From Gemmobacter denitrificans (lineage in GTDB: Bacteria > Pseudomonadota > Alphaproteobacteria > Rhodobacterales > Rhodobacteraceae), in NCBI RefSeq assembly GCF_036964905.1, contig NZ_JBALHR010000001.1, forward strand, positions 186,001 through 250,000: a stretch of 64,000 nucleotides of DNA. Reading direction: 5' to 3'. Numbering within the stretch: the stretch's first letter is position 1; each line of letters opens with the position of its first letter. The notes beneath the pieces are model-generated. The model had not been told where the DNA came from, did not search any database, and worked only from the letters and a program-made list of their open reading frames with translations. Both the position numbers and the translations under genes were made by a program. Shown here one piece after another: positions 26,582 to 34,524 of this stretch.

Positions 26582-28840
26582 ATGGTGCGCGTGCGTGAAG
26601 TCGGGTCGCTGTGGATCGGCGGAAACCTGAGCTGGATGGAACAGCTCTGTCTGAAATCCTTTGTCGATGCCGGTCAGAAGATCACGCTGTTCCATTATCA
26701 GCCCATCGCCAATGTGCCCGAAGGCGTGGTGATGCGCGACGGGCGCGAAATCCTCGATACTGACAATTTCATCAAATACGAGGGCAAGGACAGTTACGCG
26801 CTGTTCGCCGATCTGTTCCGCCTGCACATGATGAAGAAATGCCCCGGCATGATCTGGGTCGATACCGATGTCTATTGCTGGCGTCCGCTGGATTATGACA
26901 GCGACTATGTCTTCGGGTTGGAACTGCGCGAGGTGAGCCAGGGCAGCCCGCGCATCAACAATGCCGTGCTGGGCCTGCCCGCCGACAGCCAAATGCTGAA
27001 CGAGATGCTGGAATTCACCAGCGACCAATATGCGATTCCGCCCTTTCTGAAACCGCGGATCAAGGCCGAATACAAGGCGCTGGCCGATGCGGGCACGCCC
27101 TTGCATGTCAGCCAGCAGAAATGGGGGGTCTGGGGCCCGACCATGGTGTCCTATTTTGCCCGCAAACTGGGGCTGACCGATCTGGCGCTGCCGGTCGATG
27201 CCTTCTATCCTGTCACCTTCCCCGAACGGCTGGATATCATCCGGGCGGCGCGGCGTGTTCATGCAAGGATCACCGATCAGACCACCGGGATGCATCTTTG
27301 GGCATCGAACAAGCGGGAACTGTCACTGCGTCACAATGGCGTGCCGAGCAAGGGCAGCTTCATTCTGGAACTGATGCAGAAACACGGCTTGCGGGCCGAA
27401 GATGCGCCGCTGCGCAGCCGCGGCTGGCGGGTTCTGGATGGCGAATTGGCCGAACAGGTCAATCTTGAAAAGGTGGGGGTCTTTGCCGATCTGGGCGGCC
27501 GGTCGCGCCCGCTGGCCTATGAAATCTGGAAGCGTTTCGATGCCGAGGTGCTGATTGTCGATATCGACAAGGCCGGGCGCTTCCCGGACACCCCCAGCCC
27601 CAGCCTGATCGAATATCGCGATTACCTGATCGAACAGGGGATGGACCCGGCACGGGTGACGCTGGTCTCGGATCCTGCCGCATTGCGGGCGGCGGATGTG
27701 GTGGCCTATCTGACGGGCTTTGACCGTGACAGCAAGCTGAAGGACATGATGCCGGTTCTGGGGCACCTGATGCGCCCGGGCACGCTGCTGTTCACCGATA
27801 TCCGCAAGGGCTCGGGCGGGTTCGGGGTTCTGCGGGGCATGGGCAGCTCTGAAATCCTGTCGGAACGCGAAAGCGATGCCACCCATGTCAGCCGCATCCG
27901 GTTCCGCGCTGGTGACAACCTGCCCGCCATTGCCGCGCCCATTGCTGGCGCAGCCGCGAAACCTGCCACCAACAGTGACGGCTGGGCCGAGATTGCCGCC
28001 ACCCTGACCGGCAAGGACGGCTGGTTCCGTGACAGCCCCGACCACAGCTTCCTCTATGTGCCGCGCGGGTCGGATACGCTGGTTGTGACCTTCGACAATC
28101 TCGATATTGCGATGGAAAAGCGCGAAGAGCGCCGCCCATGGGGCTTTGGCTTCATTGAAAAGCAGGGCTGGTCCATGCTGGGGGTGATGGCCAATGGCTG
28201 GACCTGGTATCGCGACCCCTGGGTCTGGGATCAGTTCGACGATCTGGCCACATCGGATTTTTTTGATCGCTACAAGCGCGTGGTGTTCTACGGTGCCTCG
28301 ATGGGGGGCTATGCCGCCTGCGCCTTTTCCGCCGCCTGCCCGGGCTGCGAGGTGGTGGCGATCAGCCCGCAATCGACGCTGGACAAGACCCTGGTGCCTT
28401 GGGAAACCCGCTATGTCACCGCCTGGAACCGCGATTTCAGCGGCCCCTATGGCGATGCGGCGCAGGTCTCGGCGGCGGCGCGGCGGGTCACGCTGCTCTA
28501 TGATCCCTATGAACCTCTGGATGCCGGTCACGTGGCGCGGTTCGAAAATCCCAATGTGCTGAAACTGCGGGCACCGCTTCTGGGGCATCGGCTTGGGTCA
28601 AGCCTGCAGCAGATGGGCATCCTGTCGCCGATCACGCTGGGGGCCCTCAACGGCACGCTGAGCGAGGTGGAATTCTATCGCACGCTGCGCGCCCGCAAAT
28701 CTTCCAGCCGCTACCAGAAGGAACTGTTCAAGAAGGTTCTCGCCCGCGGCCATGTCGGGCTGGCACGGCGGATGGGCCGCTGGGTTCTGACCCGCGGCGA
28801 CAACCGGTTCATCCGCAAGGAACTGGCGGCCCTGGGCTGA
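26582..28840 (+). CDS. DXD glycosyltransferase fused to Rossmann-like and alpha/beta-hydrolase-like domains
   Basis: A 752-residue three-part protein. Residues 1-270 resemble GT32/capsular-type glycosyltransferases, with SLWIGGNLSWMEQLCLKSF and the DXD motif DTD at 94-96 in MIWVDTDVYCWRPLD. Residues about 300-440 look like a Rossmann/methyltransferase-type fold (VFADLGGRSRPLAYEI, VLIVDIDKAGRF, VAYLTGFDRDS, TLLFTDIRKG); a cofactor site is not certain. Residues about 500-752 form the alpha/beta-hydrolase-like domain with GASMGGY, nucleophile candidate S573. The same domain stands alone at 21818-22768 with glycine in that position. The start has a strong ribosome site. A surface glycan role is inferred from the neighbours. 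Confidence 0.78.
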   Translation: MVRVREVGSLWIGGNLSWMEQLCLKSFVDAGQKITLFHYQPIANVPEGVVMRDGREILDTDNFIKYEGKDSYALFADLFRLHMMKKCPGMIWVDTDVYCWRPLDYDSDYVFGLELREVSQGSPRINNAVLGLPADSQMLNEMLEFTSDQYAIPPFLKPRIKAEYKALADAGTPLHVSQQKWGVWGPTMVSYFARKLGLTDLALPVDAFYPVTFPERLDIIRAARRVHARITDQTTGMHLWASNKRELSLRHNGVPSKGSFILELMQKHGLRAEDAPLRSRGWRVLDGELAEQVNLEKVGVFADLGGRSRPLAYEIWKRFDAEVLIVDIDKAGRFPDTPSPSLIEYRDYLIEQGMDPARVTLVSDPAALRAADVVAYLTGFDRDSKLKDMMPVLGHLMRPGTLLFTDIRKGSGGFGVLRGMGSSEILSERESDATHVSRIRFRAGDNLPAIAAPIAGAAAKPATNSDGWAEIAATLTGKDGWFRDSPDHSFLYVPRGSDTLVVTFDNLDIAMEKREERRPWGFGFIEKQGWSMLGVMANGWTWYRDPWVWDQFDDLATSDFFDRYKRVVFYGASMGGYAACAFSAACPGCEVVAISPQSTLDKTLVPWETRYVTAWNRDFSGPYGDAAQVSAAARRVTLLYDPYEPLDAGHVARFENPNVLKLRAPLLGHRLGSSLQQMGILSPITLGALNGTLSEVEFYRTLRARKSSSRYQKELFKKVLARGHVGLARRMGRWVLTRGDNRFIRKELAALG

Positions 28841-28900
28841 CCCGATCCAAAAGTCGTAGGGCCGCGCTTGGGGCTTGACCCCGGCGCGGGCGCGGCCTTT

Positions 28901-28917
28901 GCTGGCATCATGCCAGC
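28901..28917 (+). other. small inverted repeat just before the MoxR ribosome site
   Basis: GCTGGCA (28901-28907) and TGCCAGC (28911-28917) form a perfect 7-bp stem around a three-base loop. The AGGAGG ribosome site of the MoxR gene starts immediately after. It could be an operator or a translational control hairpin. There is no T-run, so it is not an intrinsic terminator. Confidence 0.4.
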
Positions 28918-28930
28918 AGGAGGGCCGCGC

Positions 28931-29842
28931 ATGACCGCCATTCCCCAATCCATCGACGGCGTCGCGGCAATGCTGGCCGGGCAGGGCTATGTGTCGTCCC
29001 GCGCGCTGGCCACGGTGGTGTTTCTGGCGCTGCGTCTGGGGCGTCCGCTGTTTCTGGAAGGCGAGGCCGGGGTCGGCAAGACCGAAATCGCGAAGGTCAT
29101 CGCCGCAGCGCTTGGCCGCCGCCTGATCCGTCTGCAATGTTACGAAGGGCTGGATGCGGCTTCGGCGGTGTATGAATGGAATTTTGCCGCGCAGATGGTG
29201 GCGATCCGCACGGCCGAGGCGGCGGGGGGCGCCGATCGGGCCAAGCTGAAATCCGAACTGTTCACTGAAGATTACCTCGTTGAACGCCCGCTGCTCACGG
29301 CCATGCGCCCGCAACCGGGGGGGGCGCCTGTGCTGTTGATCGACGAGTTGGATCGCACCGATGAACCGTTCGAGGCTTATCTGCTGGAGGCGCTGTCGGA
29401 TTTTCAGGTCACCATTCCCGAGCTTGGCACGGTGCAGGCGCCCGAGCCGCCCATTGTGATCCTCACATCCAACCGCACGCGCGAGGTGCATGATGCGCTG
29501 AAGCGGCGCTGTCTGTATCACTGGGTCGATTATCCCGATGCGGCGCGCGAACTGGCGATCCTGTCGGCCCGCGCGCCCGAAGCGCAGGCTGCGCTCAGCC
29601 GCGAGATCGTGGCCTTTGTGCAGCGGCTGCGCAGCGAAGACCTGTTCAAGAAGCCCGGTGTTGCCGAAACCATAGACTGGGCGAAATGCCTGCTGGCACT
29701 GGATGTGATCTCGCTCACGCCCGAGGTGATTGCCGATACGCTGGGGGCGATCCTGAAATATCAGGACGACATCCAGAAAATTCAGGGGTCCGAGGCGAAG
29801 CGGCTGCTGGATGACATCCGCAAGGAGCTTGCCCCGGCATGA
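28931..29842 (+). CDS. MoxR family AAA+ ATPase
   Basis: The 303-residue AAA+ protein shows Walker A GEAGVGKT (K50), a CYEGLDAASAVYEWNF segment, Walker B VLLIDELDRTD and sensor 1 ILTSNRTREVHDALKRRC. MoxR ATPases act as chaperones with VWA partner proteins to insert cofactors or activate enzymes; this subgroup is the CoxD-like one that precedes coxE in CO dehydrogenase clusters. AGGAGG lies seven bases before ATG 28931. The VWA partner follows 74 bases downstream. No carbon monoxide or xanthine dehydrogenase genes are present in the window, so the client is unknown. Confidence 0.92.
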   Translation: MTAIPQSIDGVAAMLAGQGYVSSRALATVVFLALRLGRPLFLEGEAGVGKTEIAKVIAAALGRRLIRLQCYEGLDAASAVYEWNFAAQMVAIRTAEAAGGADRAKLKSELFTEDYLVERPLLTAMRPQPGGAPVLLIDELDRTDEPFEAYLLEALSDFQVTIPELGTVQAPEPPIVILTSNRTREVHDALKRRCLYHWVDYPDAARELAILSARAPEAQAALSREIVAFVQRLRSEDLFKKPGVAETIDWAKCLLALDVISLTPEVIADTLGAILKYQDDIQKIQGSEAKRLLDDIRKELAPA

Positions 29843-29916
29843 CAAAGGCGCTTGGTCCCGTCACACCATGCATATCGCGAAAGGTGCGGGGGGCGTAGCG
29901 CCCTCTGCTTGCGCGC

Positions 29917-31176
29917 ATGGCCCGGTTTGCCGATCTCGACCTGCCCGAAGATGGCCAGATCAGCCGCAACATCCTGTGGTTCGCCCGGGCGCTGCGCAAG
30001 GCCGGGCTGCCCATCGGGCCGGGCCGGGTGATCGACGCGATCCATGCCGTGCAGGCGGTGGGGTTCACCGAACGGCGCGATTTCTACTGGACCCTGCACG
30101 CCTGTTTCGTCAGCCGTCCGGAACATCGCGCGGTCTTTGCGCAGGTCTTCCGGCTCTATTGGCGCGACCCGCGCTATATGGAACACATGATGAGCCTGAT
30201 GCTGCCGGCAATCCGGGGCGTGCAGGAAGAAAGGCCCGCCGAGGCCGCCGCCAAACGGGCCGCCGAGGCGCTGCTGGATGGGGCCAACCGTGATCTGCCC
30301 GATGCGCCCGAGACGCCCCCGGGCGAGGAGCAGGTGGAAATTGACGCCTCCAGCACCATGGCGCGCGAAGAACGGCTGAAACATCTGGATTTCGAACAGA
30401 TGTCGCTGGCCGAAATCGCCGAGGCCAAGCGGATGTTGGCGCGGCTCTCGCTGCCGGTGAAACCATTGCCTTCGCGCCGCCGCGTGGCCTCTGCTGCCGG
30501 AACGCAGATCGATGCGCGTGCCACGCTGCGGGCGGCGATGCGGCGCGGCGGTGAGATTGCCGCCCTTGCCCGCGCGGAACCGGCAACCCGTTGGCCCAAT
30601 CTGGTGGTGCTGTGCGATATTTCCGGGTCGATGTCGCAATATTCGCGCATGGTGCTGCATTTTCTGCATGCAGTGGCCAATCGCAAGGGGCAGGGCTGGG
30701 CGCGGGTGCATGGCTTTACCTTTGGCACAAGGCTGACCAACATCACCCGCCACCTGCGTCAGCGCGATGTGGATGCCGCGTTAAAGGCGGCCGGGGCCGA
30801 GGCGCAGGATTGGTCTGGCGGCACGCGGATCGGGGCTTGCCTGCATGGTTTCAACCGCGATTGGTCACGCCGTGTTCTGGGGCAGGGGGCGGTGGTGCTG
30901 CTCATTACCGATGGTCTCGACCGCGACGATGCGGGGCAATTGGCGCGCGAGATGGAGCGGCTGCATCTGTCGGCCCGCCGCCTGATCTGGCTTAACCCGC
31001 TGCTCCGCTGGGAGGGATTTGCCCCCAGGGCCACCGGCATCCGTGCCATGCTGCCTCATGTCGATGCGTTCCGTGCAGGCCATTCCATCGCCTCGCTGGA
31101 GGGGCTGGCTCAAGCGATTTCTGACCCGGGCGATGCGGGGCAAAAGGCCCGGATGCTGGCCAGTCTGCGCAGCTGA
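29917..31176 (+). CDS. VWA domain-containing CoxE-like protein
   Basis: A 419-residue protein with an N-terminal helical region and a C-terminal von Willebrand factor A domain. The metal-ion-dependent adhesion motif is D234-S236-S238 in CDISGSMS, followed by FGTRLTNITRHL, SGGTRIGACLHGF and LLITDGLDRD. CoxE proteins pair with CoxD/MoxR ATPases in maturation of molybdo-copper CO dehydrogenase; here the pair stands alone. No ribosome site is obvious before ATG 29917, which may mean coupling to the ATPase gene upstream. Confidence 0.9.
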   Translation: MARFADLDLPEDGQISRNILWFARALRKAGLPIGPGRVIDAIHAVQAVGFTERRDFYWTLHACFVSRPEHRAVFAQVFRLYWRDPRYMEHMMSLMLPAIRGVQEERPAEAAAKRAAEALLDGANRDLPDAPETPPGEEQVEIDASSTMAREERLKHLDFEQMSLAEIAEAKRMLARLSLPVKPLPSRRRVASAAGTQIDARATLRAAMRRGGEIAALARAEPATRWPNLVVLCDISGSMSQYSRMVLHFLHAVANRKGQGWARVHGFTFGTRLTNITRHLRQRDVDAALKAAGAEAQDWSGGTRIGACLHGFNRDWSRRVLGQGAVVLLITDGLDRDDAGQLAREMERLHLSARRLIWLNPLLRWEGFAPRATGIRAMLPHVDAFRAGHSIASLEGLAQAISDPGDAGQKARMLASLRS

Positions 31177-31340
31177 CACAGACGCGTGACTGCCGCATGC
31201 GCGGTGGCGCAGATGTGATGGTGCGTGATTGAACAGCCGCTGTTCGGCTTTGGCGAATTGTGCGCAGGCTGCGCTGCACGCATCTTTGCCGCCATGCAGC
31301 ATGGGCTGCGCGCAGACGATCCTTTCAGACGGAGTTTCCG

Positions 31341-31916
31341 ATGATCCGCCTTTCGACCCTTTCGCTTCTTGGCGCCCTGATCGCCGCCCCCGCACTGGCC
31401 GCGCCCGAGGCCTATGTGCTGGACCCCAGCCACAGCCAGATCGTGTTCAGCTACAACCATCTGGGCTTTTCGACCAGCTACGGCATGTTCTCGGGCTTTG
31501 AAGGCAAGATCAGCTTTGACGCCGAAGCCCCTGCCGCCTCTAGCGTCGAAGTGTCCTTCCCGGTGAAATCGATGCTGATCGGCTGGCAGGAACGCTTTGA
31601 CCACTTCATGTCGCCCGATTTCTTTGGTGCCAATGCCGACAGCATGGTCACCTTCAAATCGACGGCCATCGAAGTGACCGGCGAAAAGACCGCCAAGATC
31701 ACCGGCGATCTGACCCTGAACGGCGTGACCAAGCCGGTCGTGCTGGATGCGGTGATGACCCAGGCTGGCGAACATCCGATGGCGAAAAAGCCCTGGATGG
31801 GCTTTACCGCCACCACCGAAGTGAAGCGCACCGATTTCAACCTTGGCCAGTTCGCCCCCTATGTGAGCGACGAGGTTGCCATCCAGATCTCGATCGAAGC
31901 CGCCAAGGCCGAGTGA
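31341..31916 (+). CDS. periplasmic YceI family protein
   Basis: The 191-residue protein has a signal peptide (residues 1-20, cut after ALA) and one YceI lipocalin-like beta-barrel domain (YVLDPSHSQIVFSYNHLGFSTS, then FGMFSG-like and TLNGVTKPVVLD strands). YceI proteins bind polyisoprenoid or amphipathic molecules and often travel with cytochrome b561, as here: the convergent neighbour is a b561-YceI fusion. A GGAG motif lies eight bases before the ATG, and a perfect terminator hairpin follows the stop. Confidence 0.93.
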   Translation: MIRLSTLSLLGALIAAPALAAPEAYVLDPSHSQIVFSYNHLGFSTSYGMFSGFEGKISFDAEAPAASSVEVSFPVKSMLIGWQERFDHFMSPDFFGANADSMVTFKSTAIEVTGEKTAKITGDLTLNGVTKPVVLDAVMTQAGEHPMAKKPWMGFTATTEVKRTDFNLGQFAPYVSDEVAIQISIEAAKAE

Positions 31917-31940
31917 TCGCAGGATCGTCATGCGTTTGGA

Positions 31941-31964
31941 AGGCCGGGCATTGCCCGGCCTTTT
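31941..31964 (+). terminator. intrinsic terminator after yceI
   Basis: A perfect 8-bp stem GGCCGGGC (31942-31949) with GCCCGGCC (31953-31960) around a three-base loop is followed by TTTT. It lies 25 bases after the YceI stop. Confidence 0.85.
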
Positions 31965-32001
31965 GCTTTCCAGGGGTCTTTGGATCGGACCGCGAGCCGG
32001 T

Positions 32002-32034
32002 AAAAAAACGCCGCCCCGAAACCGGGGGCGGCGC
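32002..32034 (-). terminator. intrinsic terminator after the b561-YceI fusion gene
   Basis: On the minus strand a 9-bp stem (complement of 32009-32017 with 32025-32033) is followed by seven T residues (complement of the A-run 32002-32008). It lies about 30 bases past the stop of the fusion gene. Confidence 0.88.
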
Positions 32035-32063
32035 TGATCAGTGTGCCTGCCTTCTGGTGTGGG

Positions 32064-33266
32064 TCAGCGGCGTTGGGCTGTCAGGTCCACCGAGACCTGA
32101 ACGGCGAACCCCACGCTGCTTTCATCGCCATAGCTGGCACCCATGCCAAAGGCGCGGCGGTCCAGCGTGGTGCTGCCGGTCATCCGGGCGGTATCACCCT
32201 GCAGATCAAGCGTGAAAGGCAGTGTCACCGCTTCGGCCTTGCCGCGCAGGGTCAGCGTTCCTTGCGCCTCATATCCGCTGGCGGCAGGCAGGATGTCGGC
32301 TTCGAACAGGGCAGTGGGATGGGTGGCGGTATCGAAGAACTCGGCCCCTTTGGCCTGATCCGTGACCGATCCCAGTGTCAGCGTGGCGGTATTGATTTCA
32401 ACCCGCACCTTGCCGTGCCGCCCATCGACGGGTGTTTCGTCAAAGGTGATCTCGGCCTTCCAGTCGGGCAGGTTGCCTTGCACATCGGCGCCCATCTGCT
32501 TGACTGTGAAGCCCAGGCTCCCCGACAGGACCTGCCACCCACCGGCGGCAACAGGGGCGCCGGCCTCGGCAGGGGCGGCTGCGGTAGCTGTGATGTCAGA
32601 GGCCGGGGCCAGCAGCGTGACTGCGGCGCCGGCGGCCAGGGCATAGATGGCGAGTGCCGTCAGGGCCGGGGCCAGCGCATGGCTTGCGCCCGGCTGGCCG
32701 GCTTCGGTGCCGCGGGTCATCCGCGCCAGTGTCGCGTCGCGGTCGATGACCGCATGTTTCACCGCACCCGCGACATGCAACAGGATTGATGCGATCAGCA
32801 CCTTGGAAAACAGCCAGTGCATCGCCCCAGCCAGTGCCGCAGTGCTTTCGGATTTCGGAACCATGGGCAGGTTCTGGCCAAAGGGCCACAGGATCGGCGC
32901 AAATCCATCGACGGCAGCGTGATGCACCCAACCCGCCAGAGGCACCATCAGCATGGACCCATACAGCGCCCAATGCACGGTGTCGGCCGCAAAGGTTTCC
33001 AGCCGCCGTTCGGGGTGCAAGGGGACCGGGCGCGGCTGGGTTAGCGCCCAGAGGATGCGGGCCAGCGCCACAAAAAAGGCGGCAACCCCGATGGTCTTGT
33101 GCAGGGAAAAGACCTGTGCCTTGGCCGCCAGCGTCTCGGACGTGTCATAGGGCAGGTTTTCGGCATAAAGCCCAAGGCCGATGGCAGACAGGATCAGCAG
33201 CGCGGTCAGCCAATGCAGGCTGCGGGCGACGCCGCCATAGGATGTGGCGGTATTCTGGGCGGGCAT
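32064..33266 (-). CDS. cytochrome b561-YceI fusion protein
   Basis: A 400-residue fusion. Residues 1-185 are a four-helix cytochrome b561 domain with candidate haem-ligand histidines H18 (ARSLHWLTALL), H56 (FSLHKTIG), H150 and H164. A fifth hydrophobic helix at about 198-220 leads to a periplasmic YceI domain (about 243-400: WQVLSGSLGFTVKQMG). The b561 part would move electrons between quinol and a periplasmic acceptor; the YceI part may present a quinone-like lipid. The natural partner, a free YceI, lies next door. GGAG lies seven bases before the ATG. Confidence 0.93.
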   Translation of the reverse strand: MPAQNTATSYGGVARSLHWLTALLILSAIGLGLYAENLPYDTSETLAAKAQVFSLHKTIGVAAFFVALARILWALTQPRPVPLHPERRLETFAADTVHWALYGSMLMVPLAGWVHHAAVDGFAPILWPFGQNLPMVPKSESTAALAGAMHWLFSKVLIASILLHVAGAVKHAVIDRDATLARMTRGTEAGQPGASHALAPALTALAIYALAAGAAVTLLAPASDITATAAAPAEAGAPVAAGGWQVLSGSLGFTVKQMGADVQGNLPDWKAEITFDETPVDGRHGKVRVEINTATLTLGSVTDQAKGAEFFDTATHPTALFEADILPAASGYEAQGTLTLRGKAEAVTLPFTLDLQGDTARMTGSTTLDRRAFGMGASYGDESSVGFAVQVSVDLTAQRR

Positions 33267-33279
33267 GGTTCACTCCGGT

Positions 33280-33308
33280 TCACAACAGTTTCGGGGTCAC
33301 AACGGTTT
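33280..33308. repeat. direct repeat upstream of the b561-YceI gene
   Basis: TCACAACAGTTT (33280-33291) and TCACAACGGTTT (33297-33308) differ at one base and are spaced 17 bases start to start. They lie 14-42 bases before the fusion gene's ATG, where a promoter or tandem regulator sites would be expected. The rest of the 204-base gap up to fabD shows nothing certain. Confidence 0.45.
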
Positions 33309-33470
33309 GGACCAGCAGATAGCAGTTTTTCCCGGGATGCAGTATCTCGGGGTATCGCACAGCACCTGTGCATCCCGCCACGGGGCGCGCCCATCGGGGG
33401 GCAAAGCACGGGGTGATTGCGCCCCGGGGCGTCGCGGGGTAATCCGGAACAAAGGATCCTTGGAGGAAGC

Positions 33471-34400
33471 ATGAGCCGCGCATTCGTTTTTCCCGGTCAG
33501 GGGGCACAGACCATCGGCATGGGCAAGGCCCTGGCAGACAGTTATCCGGCCGCACAGGCCGTGTTCGACGAGGTGGACGATGCCTTGGGCGAAAAGCTGT
33601 CGGCGGTGATCTGGGAGGGCGACATCGCCACCCTGACCCTGACACAGAATGCCCAGCCCGCGCTGATGGCCACGTCGATCGCCGCCCTGCGCGCCCTGCA
33701 GGCCGAAGGGATCGACCTTGATCAGGCGCAGTTTGTGGCCGGGCACAGCCTGGGGGAATACTCGGCTCTTTGCGCCGCCGGGGCGATCAGCCTGAGTGAT
33801 ACGGCGCGGCTGCTGCGCATCCGGGGCCAGGCGATGCAAGAGGCGGTGCCGGTCGGTGTGGGGGCGATGGCAGCCCTGCTGGGGCTGGATTTCGCGACGG
33901 CGACCGAAGTGGCGGCGGAAGCGGCACAGGGCGAAGTCTGTCAGGCGGCCAATGACAATGATCCGGCGCAGGTGGTCGTATCGGGGCACAAGGCGGCGGT
34001 GGAACGGGCGGTGGAGATTGCCAAGGCGCGCGGTGCCAAACGCGCCCTGCTGCTGCCCGTCAGCGCGCCGTTCCATTGCGCGCTGATGCAGCCTGCGGCC
34101 CATGTGATGGCCGAGGCTCTGGCTGCGGTGAACATCGTCAACCCTGCGGTTCCGGTGGTGGTGAATGTGCGGGCCGAGGCGGTGATGGAAGCCGATCGCA
34201 TCCGCGATCTGCTGGTGGCGCAGGTCACCGGATCGGTGCGCTGGCGCGAGAGCGTGCTGTGGATGGAACAGGCGGGTGTGACCGAATTCTGGGAAATCGG
34301 AGCAGGCAAGGCACTGTCGGGCATGATCAAGCGTATCGCCAAGGGCGTGGAAACCCGCGCCATCGGCACGCCCGAAGACATCGCCGCCCTCAAGGGTTGA
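33471..34400 (+). CDS. fabD: malonyl CoA-acyl carrier protein transacylase
   Basis: The 309-residue enzyme loads malonate onto acyl carrier protein for type II fatty acid synthesis. The nucleophile is S93 in GHSLGEY, with FPGQGAQ at the N-terminus, QPALMATS, and the catalytic histidine in SAPFHCALM. GGAGGAA lies immediately upstream of the ATG. It starts the fabD-fabG-acpP group, in the usual order, although fabG is preceded by an intergenic repeat and acpP has its own promoter. Confidence 0.97.
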   Translation: MSRAFVFPGQGAQTIGMGKALADSYPAAQAVFDEVDDALGEKLSAVIWEGDIATLTLTQNAQPALMATSIAALRALQAEGIDLDQAQFVAGHSLGEYSALCAAGAISLSDTARLLRIRGQAMQEAVPVGVGAMAALLGLDFATATEVAAEAAQGEVCQAANDNDPAQVVVSGHKAAVERAVEIAKARGAKRALLLPVSAPFHCALMQPAAHVMAEALAAVNIVNPAVPVVVNVRAEAVMEADRIRDLLVAQVTGSVRWRESVLWMEQAGVTEFWEIGAGKALSGMIKRIAKGVETRAIGTPEDIAALKG

Positions 34401-34424
34401 CGGCGTTCTGACGGAGATCGGGGC

Positions 34425-34490
34425 GGGGGGCTGTCTGCCCCCCAAGGCCTGCGGCCTTTCCCCCCGAGGATATTTGGGAACAGATGAAAG
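34425..34490 (+). repeat. intergenic double hairpin followed by a Rhodobacterales-like motif
   Basis: Between fabD and fabG lie two hairpins: GGGGGG (34425-34430) with CCCCCC (34438-34443), and AAGGCC (34444-34449) with GGCCTT (34453-34458). They lead into a stretch at 34466-34490 containing GAGGATATTTGGGAACAGAT. I recall this hairpin-plus-GAGGATATTT arrangement from many Rhodobacterales intergenic regions. This is the only copy I see in the window. Confidence 0.55.
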
Positions 34491-34524
34491 TGCGCGCCTG
34501 CGACTTTCGGAAAAGGGACAAACC

